Positions 1-7,935 of a stretch of 64,000 nucleotides of DNA are shown here, in pieces (the stretch's first letter is position 1; every line of letters starts with the position of its first letter). This DNA comes from Verrucomicrobiia bacterium (GTDB lineage Bacteria > Verrucomicrobiota > Verrucomicrobiia > Limisphaerales > JAEYXS01), in the NCBI GenBank assembly GCA_036405135.1, contig DASWYF010000018.1:48248-112247 (forward strand). Reading direction: 5' to 3'. Position numbers and translations under genes: made by a program. The notes under the pieces were generated by a model that saw nothing but the letters and a program-made list of their open reading frames with translations, ran no database searches and was not told the DNA's origin.

Positions 1-701
1 GGTGCAACGTTGGGTTGAATGCGTCTCCAGCTATCGGGGATGACAGTCTCGCCTAACTTGACATACCCAGCCGCTTCCAAGCTGGCATTCTCGCCGAGTG
101 ACATGATCACCCCGCCACTGCCCACAGCGGTCTGGCCGGAATTGGCGAGATTCGAAGCAATCGCACCGGAGCTGAGATGCGCGCTGTTCACCGAACCGGG
201 GGCCAGTGCTGAACTGGTCACTCCGCCCGGAGCCACCGTCTGCGAAACCAGCGAGTTCATCGACACACCAGCCACCTGAGCCCGATAAGCATAGGGCGCG
301 GAATGCAACATCTGGCGTGGAGCCAAGATCACATGCGGATCAGCACTGCCATGAGGCCGCACTCCGATCTCCAGCCACAGATTATTACCTTCGCTCAAAA
401 CCGCTGATCCAAAATCCAAGCTGACATTGAATACTCCCTGCTCCACCGCGACAGGTGAAACCGAGATCGGCCCGGCCACACTTCCGCCACCATTGGCCAC
501 CTGGTATAACTTGAAACTCAAATCATAGTTGCCTTGCGCCGGCTGATTGCCATCTGTCAGTTTTCCTTGATAAGTAAAGGCGGAGGTTTGAGCGAAAACA
601 ATTCCCGCAGGTGCCATTACCATGCTTAAGCATAGCAATAATGCATAAAAGTGCCTCGTGCCTGCTGTGGCAAAACCTTTAACCTTGTCCGGTATCTTCA
701 T
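1..701 (-). CDS. Secreted protein, N-terminal part (runs off left edge)
   Basis: Reading leftwards from an ATG at 701 there is an open frame with no stop to the window edge, about 233 residues. Residues 1-35 look like a signal peptide: a basic start (MKIPDKVKG), then a hydrophobic stretch ending in ...GIVFAQT. The mature part opens with FTYQGKLTDGNQPAQGNYDL, a beta-rich opening seen on many large secreted proteins of Verrucomicrobia and Planctomycetes. It is followed by a segment ending APRQMLHSAPYAYRAQ and then Ser/Gly/Val-rich sequence (SSALAPGSVNSAHLSSG). In such proteins this head is commonly followed by kelch-like, collagen-like or tail-fibre-like repeats, but that part lies outside the window. 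It is probably exported or surface-exposed. The signal peptide and reading frame are clear; the function is unknown. Confidence 0.75.
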   Translation of the reverse strand, partial: MKIPDKVKGFATAGTRHFYALLLCLSMVMAPAGIVFAQTSAFTYQGKLTDGNQPAQGNYDLSFKLYQVANGGGSVAGPISVSPVAVEQGVFNVSLDFGSAVLSEGNNLWLEIGVRPHGSADPHVILAPRQMLHSAPYAYRAQVAGVSMNSLVSQTVAPGGVTSSALAPGSVNSAHLSSGAIASNLANSGQTAVGSGGVIMSLGENASLEAAGYVKLGETVIPDSWRRIQPNVA

Positions 702-903
702 GATTTGAAATCCGCCCTTCCTCCGCATCCTTGGGAAAAAGTCGTTTAGTGAACACTGATTTTTATATTTCAGAAGGGGGTGATTGTCCATGCAGGAAAA
801 CAAAGCCGATAGCCGTGAGGAGGAACGACGGAGGAATCTGCGCCATATGAGACAGAACATCTGATCTTGATCTGAAAGTGGTGGATCGTTGATCCTGCGG
901 GTG

Positions 904-1431
904 ATGGCCAAAGCTCATTCGTTCAAGATCACGCTTTCCAACAACCGGACGGAGTTGGAAGGGATGGAGTTTGTGATGAGCACTTCGCCAGACCTCTTTC
1001 ATCCGGACCTTATCGGAAGAAAAAAACTGCTGGAGATGCTGGGGCTGTCGCTGGCTTTCCGTAAAACGTTTGACCTGGTGCGGATAAAAGGGGCATCACG
1101 CACTAATAAAGAAGTTGAGATTGCGGATCCGAAGGCAGTGACGCTTATAGAATTGAAGACGACAAAGAAAAAGCTGCCGGATAATCCGCTGGGATTCTTT
1201 TTCGGAGCGACGGAGAACGAATTCAATCTGGCCACAGCGTTAGGTGCGCAATTCAACTTTGCATTCGTGTGCCTGCATCCGGAATGTCCTTCCGTGAAGT
1301 TTTTGACGCTGCCAGAACTTGAGAGCTTGGTGCAGCGGAAGCGGACGCAATTTCAGATCAATTTAAGGCGGCAGATTTTGGATAAGAAAAAGGTGTTCGC
1401 GAAGAAAGAGAACATTGATACCGGAAGATAA
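904..1431 (+). CDS. Small protein with a PD-(D/E)XK-like motif, function unknown
   Basis: A 175-residue soluble protein with no signal peptide or membrane segment. Its core reads EIADPKAVTLIELKTTKKKL, an Asp followed by a hydrophobic strand and Glu-x-Lys. This is the shape of the PD-(D/E)XK nuclease-fold active site. It is followed by GFFFGATENEFN, then an FNFAFVCLHPE strand and a Lys/Arg-rich C-terminal tail. Start choice: ATG 904 is preferred because codons between 904 and 976 have the same high-GC third positions as the rest. ATG 976 has a better-spaced GGAG upstream and is a real alternative. The gene stands alone, with no methylase or helicase beside it, so a restriction role cannot be inferred. 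The nuclease-fold assignment is inference from one motif. Confidence 0.6.
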   Translation: MAKAHSFKITLSNNRTELEGMEFVMSTSPDLFHPDLIGRKKLLEMLGLSLAFRKTFDLVRIKGASRTNKEVEIADPKAVTLIELKTTKKKLPDNPLGFFFGATENEFNLATALGAQFNFAFVCLHPECPSVKFLTLPELESLVQRKRTQFQINLRRQILDKKKVFAKKENIDTGR

Positions 1432-1442
1432 AACACCCACTT

Positions 1443-1460
1443 ACGCATGCGGCGTTTTTT
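1443..1460 (+). terminator. Weak possible terminator after the 904-1431 gene
   Basis: A short stem ACGC/GCGT (1443-1446 with 1452-1455) is followed by a run of T to 1460, twelve bases after the stop codon. The stem has only 4 bp, so this is a weak call. Confidence 0.3.
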
Positions 1461-1713
1461 GTATGTTTCTGTGGATGAAAAGGTTGGGGTTTCTCTGCAG
1501 ATTTTAGCGAAAAGTGATGGTTTTCTTGTGGGGATTTGATATTGTTTGTCAGTGCTGACAACTCGTTGTCGGTAAAGGAGAGGAGTGGTGGTTGGCTCGT
1601 CTGAGAATAAGCAGCCTCCGAAATCCTCAAGTCACCAAGCATGATGATGCATTGTTTACGCGTGCGAAGTTGTGTGCCTGCGTTGGCGGGGAGGTGACGA
1701 TCCTTATGGAACC

Positions 1714-1728
1714 AGCCGAAGTTCGGCT
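1714..1728. repeat. AGT-loop palindrome, copy 1
   Basis: AGCCGA-AGT-TCGGCT: a perfect 6-bp stem with a 3-base loop, followed by TCCCC. It matches the architecture of the element at 1967-1983 with different, compensating stem bases. Confidence 0.65.
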
Positions 1729-1966
1729 TCCCCAAAGGGAGGCGTGGGCTTCGGCGGTGGTGGGGTGTTGGTTATCACGGTGCCTTGACAAAAAAGGTCA
1801 GGGCGTCGCGGCAGCAACGCCCTACCGTTTCAGGATATGCGGGTGTATCGGGTGCTGGATCAGGGCTCGTAAGCTGGAGGGGGAACGGGACGTCGGTGGG
1901 CGTAGGATTTGTATGACCCATCGGGGAATCTCTAATACCACTGCGGAACCAGCCGGGTTTTTGGAC

Positions 1967-1983
1967 AGCGCGAAGTTCGCGCT
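1967..1983. repeat. AGT-loop palindrome, copy 2
   Basis: AGCGCGA-AGT-TCGCGCT: a perfect 7-bp stem around the same AGT loop, followed by CCCC. A second overlapping hairpin, GCTCCC ... GGGAGC, spans 1981-2001. Confidence 0.65.
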
Positions 1984-2371
1984 CCCCTATTGGGAGGGAG
2001 CAAAAGACAGATACAACACAGGGGTCAGGTGGTTTCATTGCTCTTTGACATAGTTCCTTTTAAGGAATGTAGAACGAAGAAGGGAGAATGCAGAAAGGGG
2101 GCTAAGCACCTCCTCTCCCCGCGCCCTCTCCTCCATCTATTGATGGAAGAGAGGGAGATGGGAACGCCGTGTTTCGGCGAGCATTCTCTGTTCTTCGACT
2201 GCGTTTCTTTGTGGAGTGGCTGGCGAGGGTCGGATCCGGGAGGTGCAGACTGGTGGCTAGAGTGCCGCAGAACAGGATGCCATCGAGAAGAGGGAGCATC
2301 AAACGGACGAGATGGGAAGGCGACTTCGGGGAATGTTGAATCAGGAATTGAGAATAAAAAAATGATGTAAC

Positions 2372-2391
2372 GGCAAAGCGGCAGCTTTGCC
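2372..2391. repeat. 8-bp hairpin element
   Basis: GGCAAAGC-GGCA-GCTTTGCC: a perfect 8-bp stem with a GGCA loop. It is followed 12 bases later by another small hairpin at 2404-2420 (AGGGG ... CCCCT). Confidence 0.6.
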
Positions 2392-2488
2392 CGGCCATGG
2401 AATAGGGGCTTCAGTCCCCTGCTCTGTTTGCCGATGGGTGGTAGGGCAACCGGCGTGACCGCTTGTGTTACTAGTGTTACATTTGCGT

Positions 2489-2503
2489 GCGGGTGCAACC
2501 CGC
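2489..2503. repeat. TGCAA-loop palindrome, copy 1
   Basis: GCGGG-TGCAA-CCCGC: a perfect 5-bp stem. The same TGCAA loop with a GCCGG/CCGGC stem recurs at 7921-7935 and 16363-16377. Confidence 0.65.
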
Positions 2504-2556
2504 CCTGCATTTCTGGCTCGTTTTTTAATCGGGCCGAACCTAAGTTCCTCACCACG

Positions 2557-3963
2557 ATGAGCGTAGAAGTACAAAGCACACATCAAAAAGCACTCCAGAT
2601 CAACCTGGACCCCAGCAAATACGGCACCTTTGCCGAGATCGGTGCCGGCCAGGAAGTCGCCCGCTGGTTCTTCCGCGTGGGCGGTGCCTCCGGCACCATC
2701 GCCAAGACCATGTCCGCCTATGACATGACCGTGAGCGATGCCATCTATGGCGCGTGCGAGCGTTATGTGAGCCGGCAACGTCTTCAGACGATGTTGCATC
2801 ATGAGTACGACCTGCTCATCCAACGTCTCTCCGCCAAACGCGGTGCTACGACGAAGTTCTTCGTCTTCGCGGATACCGTCGTGGCGCGCAGTTACACACG
2901 ACAGGATGAAGCGCATGGCTGGCTCGGTATCAAGTTCCAATCGGAACCCGGTGCGGAACCATCCCAGATCATCATCCACGTCCGCCTCATCGATAAGGAG
3001 AACCTGCAGGAGCAGGAAGCGCTCGGCATCATCGGTGTGAATCTCATTCACGCCGCGCTTTACGGTCACACGTCGCCGGAAGGCATGATCCGCTCGCTGC
3101 TGGACAACCTCACGCTGGAACGCGTGGAAGTGGACATGATCGAGTTCAGCGGTCCGGCCTTCAAAGGTGTGGATAACCGCCTCATGGCGTTGCACCTCGT
3201 GCAGATCGGCCTCACGAAGGCCGCGATGTTCACCGCCGATGGCAAAGTCGTGCAACCCGCTGATCTCCTCTACAAGAAGGCGATCATGGTGGAGCGCGGC
3301 AGCTTCCGCCCCGTGACGAAAGTGACGATCGACATGCTGAACAGTGCGCAAGCGCTCTTCGTGCAGGAACCGAAAGTGCAGGGAGAAGACGTCCTCGTCC
3401 TCATGGAGATGACGCTCAAAAACCTCACGGACGGCGACAAGATCGATCACAAGGACTTCCTCGATCGCGTGGACATCCTCGGTGCCTTGGGCAAGACGGT
3501 CCTCATCTCCAACTACGGTGAATACCATCGCCTGGCCTCCTACCTCTTCCGTTACACGAAGAAGATGATCGGCATCTCGATGGGTGTCCCGAGCTTGAAA
3601 GAGATCTTCGACGAGAAGTATTACGCGGATCTCGAAGGCGGCATTCTGGAATCTTTCGGTCGCCTCTTCAAAAACGACCTGAAGCTCTACGTGTATCCGC
3701 TCAAGGAACCGAAGACCGGCATGATGATCACGGCAGGCAACCTGCGCGTGGCCCCGAATCTCCGCCACCTCTACGCCTACCTCGTGGAGAACCGCTTCAT
3801 CGAGGGTCTCCGGGACATCGACGAGAACTGCCTGCCCATCTTCTCCCGCGATTGCCTCGCGAAACTCCGCGCCAATGATCCCGCTTGGGAGAACATGGTG
3901 CCGGAAGAAGTCGCCAAGCTCATCAAGGAACGCCGCCTGTTCGGCTACCAAGAATCGAAATAG
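2557..3963 (+). CDS. Conserved cytoplasmic protein of unknown function
   Basis: A 468-residue soluble protein with no signal peptide or transmembrane segment. The reading frame continues upstream to 2428, but that part is Cys-rich and overlaps the palindromic DNA. ATG 2557 opens a normal-looking N-terminus (MSVEVQSTHQKALQINLDPS) and is chosen. The first 80 residues contain FAEIGAGQEVARWFFRVGGA, SGTIAKTMSAYDM and a stretch ending RQRLQTMLHHEYDLL. I recognise these as a strongly conserved block found in many distant bacteria, where such genes often carry unreliable automatic names. The middle has an FVFADTVVARSY motif and the C-terminal part has alternating alpha/beta sequence. No catalytic motif of a known enzyme family was recognised. 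It is followed by a 258-base gap and then the HEAT-repeat operon on the same strand. It is a real gene; function is not assigned. Confidence 0.85.
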   Translation: MSVEVQSTHQKALQINLDPSKYGTFAEIGAGQEVARWFFRVGGASGTIAKTMSAYDMTVSDAIYGACERYVSRQRLQTMLHHEYDLLIQRLSAKRGATTKFFVFADTVVARSYTRQDEAHGWLGIKFQSEPGAEPSQIIIHVRLIDKENLQEQEALGIIGVNLIHAALYGHTSPEGMIRSLLDNLTLERVEVDMIEFSGPAFKGVDNRLMALHLVQIGLTKAAMFTADGKVVQPADLLYKKAIMVERGSFRPVTKVTIDMLNSAQALFVQEPKVQGEDVLVLMEMTLKNLTDGDKIDHKDFLDRVDILGALGKTVLISNYGEYHRLASYLFRYTKKMIGISMGVPSLKEIFDEKYYADLEGGILESFGRLFKNDLKLYVYPLKEPKTGMMITAGNLRVAPNLRHLYAYLVENRFIEGLRDIDENCLPIFSRDCLAKLRANDPAWENMVPEEVAKLIKERRLFGYQESK

Positions 3964-4221
3964 GGCCTTATAGCTTTATTGCATTACTGAGAAAACCATC
4001 GCCTAATAGCTCTAGGGTACGGGGCGAACTGCCTGTTTGTACACCTAAACCCCGCAGGAAAGGCAACTTGGGCGTGCAACGAGAACGAAACCTGCTATCT
4101 TCAGTCCTAGGAATTTCACAGGTCCAAACGGACGGGCATACTTGCCAACCGGGGGATACTGTGTAACCAATTAGCGGCAAGCGGGTTATCGCATCGGCAT
4201 AAATCGGAGACAGGGCAGCGA

Positions 4222-6318
4222 ATGCTTTGGTGGACGCTACAGCAGCTTAAGTCAAAAGACGCCAAGACACGGCTCAAAGCCGTGGAGAAACTGGCGTCTA
4301 TGGAAGACATCAGCGTGCTGGACCCCCTGCTCACCGCCTTGGGCGATGCTGACCCCGCCGTCCGCCGACTGACCGTTTCTGCCCTAGGCAAGCTCAAGGA
4401 CGAACGCGCCGCCAATCCTCTCGTCAAAGCCCTCCATGACCGCGAAGCCGCCGTGCGCGAAGCCGCTGCGGAAGCTCTGCGGGAGATCGGTGATCGCCGC
4501 GCCATGGAACCACTCGTCGCCGCATTGAAGGACGATAGCAGTGGCGTCCGCTGGCGCGCTGCGAGCGCTCTCGACTCACTCGGCTGGTCGCCCGCGAACG
4601 AAGTGCAGAAAGCGCTGCAACTGGTCGCCTTGGGCAAACTGGAAAAGGCTTCCGAACTCGGTAGCGCTGCTATCGAGCCGCTCATCGCCACGCTCAAGAC
4701 GAGCGTTTACTACAAGCGCATGCAGGCAGTGGAAGCGCTCGCCTGGATCGGCGATCCTAAGGTCGTCAAGCCGCTCATCGAAGCATTGAAGGATGAGGAT
4801 TCCAACGTCCGCGCCAAGGCCGTCGAAGGCCTAGCCAGTCTCGGTGACAGCCGTGCGGTAGAACCGCTCATCCTCGCCCTGCGCGATAAAGACACGCGCG
4901 TGCGAGCAACCGTGATCGAGGCCCTGAGCAAACTCGGCGACCCCCGCGCCATCGATCCGCTCGCAAAGCTTTTGAAGGACAGTGCTTGGGATGTGCGCAT
5001 GGCTTCAGTCGAGGGCCTCGGTAAGTTCAAAGATTCCCGCGTCATCACGCATCTGGTGAATTGCCTGAACGACAAAGATCGCGATACCCGGCTCGCCGCA
5101 GTGATCTCCATCGGCAAGATCGGCGATACCGCCGCCATCGAACATCTCGTTCTCTCGCTCACCGATGAGCACGACCAGATCCGCCAGACCTCTGCGAGCG
5201 TGTTGCGCCGCCTGAACAAGGATTGGGAGAAATCCGAGCAAGCCAAACGCGCGGTCAACGCCTTGCGTCAACGTGCGCAAGCGACGGATTACTGGGTGCG
5301 ACAAGCCGCCGTGGAAGTGCTCTCGAAGATGGGCGAGATCGAAGCCACGAAAGAGGTCGAACTCGAGAGCAAACTCTCCAAGGCCGCCGACCCCATGCAG
5401 GCACGCAAGCAGGCCACGCTCGAAGCGTTCCTCCTGTGCCTGGACGATTCCGATCGCGATCTGCGCCAAGCCGCCGCCGAAGCGCTCGGTAGACTTGCTG
5501 ACAAACGCGCCACCGATTTCCTCGCCAAACATATCCAAGATAAAGACGAGACCGTGCGCAAAGCTTCCGCGAAATCATTGCACTCACTCGGTTGGGAAAC
5601 GAAGGAACAGGAATTGCGCGGACGCCAACTAGTCTTGCTCGAACGCTGGGACGACGCCATTTCCTTGGGCGAACCCGCCATCCCTGCCCTCGCAGAAGCT
5701 TCCGCCAGCCGCACCAGCAACACACGTCAGGCTGCCGTCAAAGCGCTCTCCAAAATCAAATCAGCCCGCATCGGTGAAGCACTGGCCGCCCGCCTTGCGG
5801 ACGACATCGCAGAGATACGGCACATGGCTGCCCTCGCCTTGCAAGCCGCAGGCTGGACTCCACGCACTCCCGATCAGGCTGCCCGCTACGCCATCGAGGT
5901 CAAGGATTGGGAATCCGCCGCCCAAGGTGGCAGCATGGTCATCCCGCTCTTGATGGACATCATCAAGGCCAAGGACGAACATGCGGATTCCTGGCAAGGT
6001 GCCGAGTCCGCCCTCTCCGCGATCCGCGATGCCGCTGCCACACCGTTCCTGATCGAGCTGTGCCAAGATCCCGATCTCGCTGCCGCATCGGCGCGTGCCT
6101 TGGAGAACATTTTGGCCGATGGCGCTCATAATGTCTCCGATCATCAGCTCGGGGCCATCCTCGAATTGCCCGGCCTTGCTCAGAATCAATTCGAGTTCGA
6201 CCAACAGACCGCCACTTTCCAAATCGTAGGCTTCGAACCGGTCGACATATCGCGCGTCGTCCATTATGTGAATCTCGAATTGGATCGCCGCAGAACCACT
6301 CTCGCTGCCGCCGGATGA
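4222..6318 (+). CDS. HEAT-repeat (PBS-lyase-type) scaffold protein
   Basis: A 698-residue protein made almost wholly of repeating 31-residue helical pairs. Examples are DPLLTALGDADPAVRRLTVS, then EPLVAALKDDSSGVRWRAAS, then KPLIEALKDEDSNVRAKAVE and EPLILALRDKDTRVRATVIE. These are HEAT/PBS-lyase repeats, which form curved solenoids used for protein-protein contact. Two interruptions containing a 'SLGW' turn (near residues 125 and 460) suggest internal duplication of a larger block. There is no signal peptide or membrane span, so it is probably cytoplasmic. ATG 4222 follows a purine-rich GGAGACAGGG at a suitable distance. Its stop overlaps the start of the receiver-DUF4388 gene by 4 bases (ATGA), so the two are translationally coupled. 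It may act as a scaffold for that regulator; the partner is inferred from gene order only. Confidence 0.9.
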   Translation: MLWWTLQQLKSKDAKTRLKAVEKLASMEDISVLDPLLTALGDADPAVRRLTVSALGKLKDERAANPLVKALHDREAAVREAAAEALREIGDRRAMEPLVAALKDDSSGVRWRAASALDSLGWSPANEVQKALQLVALGKLEKASELGSAAIEPLIATLKTSVYYKRMQAVEALAWIGDPKVVKPLIEALKDEDSNVRAKAVEGLASLGDSRAVEPLILALRDKDTRVRATVIEALSKLGDPRAIDPLAKLLKDSAWDVRMASVEGLGKFKDSRVITHLVNCLNDKDRDTRLAAVISIGKIGDTAAIEHLVLSLTDEHDQIRQTSASVLRRLNKDWEKSEQAKRAVNALRQRAQATDYWVRQAAVEVLSKMGEIEATKEVELESKLSKAADPMQARKQATLEAFLLCLDDSDRDLRQAAAEALGRLADKRATDFLAKHIQDKDETVRKASAKSLHSLGWETKEQELRGRQLVLLERWDDAISLGEPAIPALAEASASRTSNTRQAAVKALSKIKSARIGEALAARLADDIAEIRHMAALALQAAGWTPRTPDQAARYAIEVKDWESAAQGGSMVIPLLMDIIKAKDEHADSWQGAESALSAIRDAAATPFLIELCQDPDLAAASARALENILADGAHNVSDHQLGAILELPGLAQNQFEFDQQTATFQIVGFEPVDISRVVHYVNLELDRRRTTLAAAG

Positions 6319-7448
6319 CCAATCCCTTACACCGTAAACGAGTTCTCTTCGTGGATGACGATCAGGCCATCCTCGAGATGTATGAGAACCTTTTCAACCT
6401 GTGGGCCAAAGGCTCATGGGAAGTGCTCATCGCTCCCACCACCGGCAAGGCGTTGGCGATATTGCAAGAGCGTCCCGTAGATCTCATTGTCATCGATCTG
6501 CACATGCCGGTGATGGATGGTTTTCAATTCCTGAAACTCGTCCATCGCAAGTATCCCAATATTCCCAAAGCGATTTTGACCGGCTCGGTTGACACGGCAA
6601 ATCGCGACCTCTGCCTCGCTAACGGTGCCGATCTCTATCTGCAAAAGGCCGCGGCCATCGACCAGATGGAGACCGTTTACGCCACGTTGAATGAGATCAT
6701 TGACGTGCAGCAACAGGATGGTTTCCGCGGTGTGTTGCGGCGCGTCGGTTTGCAGGAAGTCTTGCAGCTCGAATGTCTCGGCACCAAATCTTCCGTGCTT
6801 GAGATCACCACGCAGGGCACCAAGGGCCGCATCTTCATCAAGGACGGCAACATCATTCATGCGCATATTGGGCAGAGCAAAGGTGAAGATGCCTTCAATC
6901 GTCTGCTCGCGTTTGATACCGGTGAGTTTGCCCTGAAGCCCTACACCGACCCCGGCGAGGAAACGATCAATTGTCAGTGGGAAATGCTCATCATGGAAGC
7001 CGCGCGCGTCCGTGATGAGATCCAGTTGAAGGCCGAGGCGAACAAAGCCGGCGCCGTCAGTCAGGCACCCGAACCCAAGCCTGCTTCCGCTCCGACTCCT
7101 GCACCTTCAGTTGCGAAGCCGATCATCGCCGCACCGTCCATCCGGCAGCAAAAGACTGTTCCCATCGTTCCGCAGCCGAAGATCGAAGAGATCATCATCT
7201 GCACCAATCAAGGCGATGCACTTTACGAATGGCAGGCCACGGAAGCTGACATACGGATGGAACTCGCCCGCCTTCTGCAAACGCGTGCCGAACATCTTGG
7301 ACGCAGCCTAGGCCTAGGTCGTTGCGATCGCGTAGAAGCACCCGGCAACAACACGCGCATGGTTTTTCAATTGCAGAAAAACTGCACCGTTTTCGTCCGC
7401 TCCAGCAATGTCACCCCGGAAGTCCTGCTGGCTGGTGCCACCAAATAA
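6315..7448 (+). CDS. Response regulator: receiver domain plus DUF4388 (PATAN)
   Basis: A 377-residue protein. Residues 8-130 form a CheY-like receiver: RVLFVDDDQAILEMY carries the acidic pocket, VDLIVIDLHMPVMDGFQF the phosphoacceptor Asp, and AILTGS the switch Thr. The conserved Lys is probably in YLQKAA. Residues 140-240 match a DUF4388/PATAN domain: FRGVLRRVGLQEVLQLECLG, then GRIFIKDGNIIHAHIG and AFNRLLAFDTGEFAL. The domain is common beside receivers in delta-proteobacteria, cyanobacteria and Verrucomicrobia and is thought to mediate protein contact in motility or polarity signalling. A Pro/Ala linker (about 250-285) leads to a short C-terminal domain with EEIIICTNQGDALYEWQA. There is no DNA-binding domain, so output is likely protein-protein. 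It overlaps the HEAT gene by 4 bases and precedes a 113-residue protein by 12 bases. Confidence 0.9.
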   Translation: MTNPLHRKRVLFVDDDQAILEMYENLFNLWAKGSWEVLIAPTTGKALAILQERPVDLIVIDLHMPVMDGFQFLKLVHRKYPNIPKAILTGSVDTANRDLCLANGADLYLQKAAAIDQMETVYATLNEIIDVQQQDGFRGVLRRVGLQEVLQLECLGTKSSVLEITTQGTKGRIFIKDGNIIHAHIGQSKGEDAFNRLLAFDTGEFALKPYTDPGEETINCQWEMLIMEAARVRDEIQLKAEANKAGAVSQAPEPKPASAPTPAPSVAKPIIAAPSIRQQKTVPIVPQPKIEEIIICTNQGDALYEWQATEADIRMELARLLQTRAEHLGRSLGLGRCDRVEAPGNNTRMVFQLQKNCTVFVRSSNVTPEVLLAGATK

Positions 7449-7460
7449 ACCGTCATCTCT

Positions 7461-7802
7461 ATGCTGACCATCTTCAACAACTGGCTGGATGACAACACGC
7501 AAGCGGCGGGAATCCTAGGTGCTGGCGTGCGCTACAACGACAAGACCACCTACCTTATTCCGAAAGAAAACGGAGTGAACCGCGAGAAAATGGAGAACAC
7601 CTGTCAGGTAATCGCGGAAGTGTTCCAGACTTTTAAATTACGCAAAGCGCAGGTGCCGCAGCTCAACTGGAAATTTGAAAAAGGCACCCTCCACACCGTG
7701 ATGCGTTCCGACGGCAACTGCCTCTGCCTCATCACCGACAACCAGCTTCACAAAGAAGAACTCGACCGCATCTTCTACGAATTCCAAACCCTTTGGGGCT
7801 AA
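7461..7802 (+). CDS. Small protein, possibly Roadblock/LC7-like
   Basis: A 113-residue soluble protein 12 bases downstream of the receiver-DUF4388 gene and clearly in the same operon. It has alternating strands and helices: GILGAGVRYNDKTTYLIP, a helix around NTCQVIAEVFQTFKL, then GTLHTVMRSDGNCLCLITD and a final helix ending FYEFQTLWG. The size and alpha/beta order resemble Roadblock/LC7 proteins, which partner small GTPases such as MglA in polarity and motility. DUF4388 genes often sit near such proteins. No GTPase gene is in the window, and the sequence match is only structural in flavour, so the family call is tentative. Confidence 0.65.
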   Translation: MLTIFNNWLDDNTQAAGILGAGVRYNDKTTYLIPKENGVNREKMENTCQVIAEVFQTFKLRKAQVPQLNWKFEKGTLHTVMRSDGNCLCLITDNQLHKEELDRIFYEFQTLWG

Positions 7803-7870
7803 CTCGTAGCCGCCGAGGTAACAAGGCGGACCCTCACCCAGCCGACGTCAGGAGGCTCTAATTTTCTCTC

Positions 7871-7899
7871 GATGTTGGATGTTGGGCGTTCGATGTTCG
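7871..7899. repeat. Low-complexity GATGTTGGATGTTG-type repeat
   Basis: About three imperfect copies of a unit of about 10 bases built on (G)ATGTTGG / CGTTCGATGTT. The same theme appears on the opposite strand at 63052-63085. Confidence 0.5.
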
Positions 7900-7920
7900 T
7901 AGTTTCTCCAATATCGACCC

Positions 7921-7935
7921 GCCGGTGCAACCGGC
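7921..7935. repeat. TGCAA-loop palindrome abutting the SDR stop codon, copy 2
   Basis: GCCGG-TGCAA-CCGGC. On the minus strand the SDR stop codon (7936-7938) is followed with no gap by this palindrome. There is no T tract, so it is not a standard terminator. Confidence 0.7.

Larger units (their letters stand above)
1432..2556. other. 1.1-kb palindrome-rich intergenic region
   Basis: No convincing gene is present. Open frames here translate to Cys/Trp/Arg-rich sequence without recognisable domains, and frames on both strands overlap. It holds at least six short perfect palindromes: 1714-1728, 1967-1983, 1981-2001, 2372-2391, 2404-2420 and 2489-2503. There is also a longer imperfect hairpin at about 2124-2154. 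The phrase GGAACCAGCC occurs twice (1708-1717 and 1945-1954), each a short distance before an AGT-loop palindrome. The promoter and leader of the 2557 gene should lie in the last 100-200 bases, but no clear -35/-10 pair was recognised. Confidence 0.7.

Noticed and set aside
1592..2053. 153-codon frame in the 1.4-2.5 kb gap
   Set aside because: It crosses two perfect palindromes, translates to Cys/Trp/Arg-rich sequence and is overlapped by frames on the other strand; treated as non-coding.
1432..2556. Possible CRISPR array or mobile element
   Set aside because: The repeats are single short palindromes with different stems, not evenly spaced identical repeats; no transposase and no terminal inverted repeats were seen.
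2025..2579. 184-codon minus frame in the same gap
   Set aside because: It runs through several hairpins and into the start of a real gene; no domain.
2341..3951. Long antisense open frame (536 codons) opposite the 2557-3963 gene
   Set aside because: It is His/Glu/Asp-rich without any recognisable domain, and it mirrors a gene with clear conserved blocks. High GC at third positions keeps the antisense frame open.
3964..4221. Possible riboswitch before the HEAT gene
   Set aside because: I looked for GEMM-like and other known conserved cores and did not find a convincing match.
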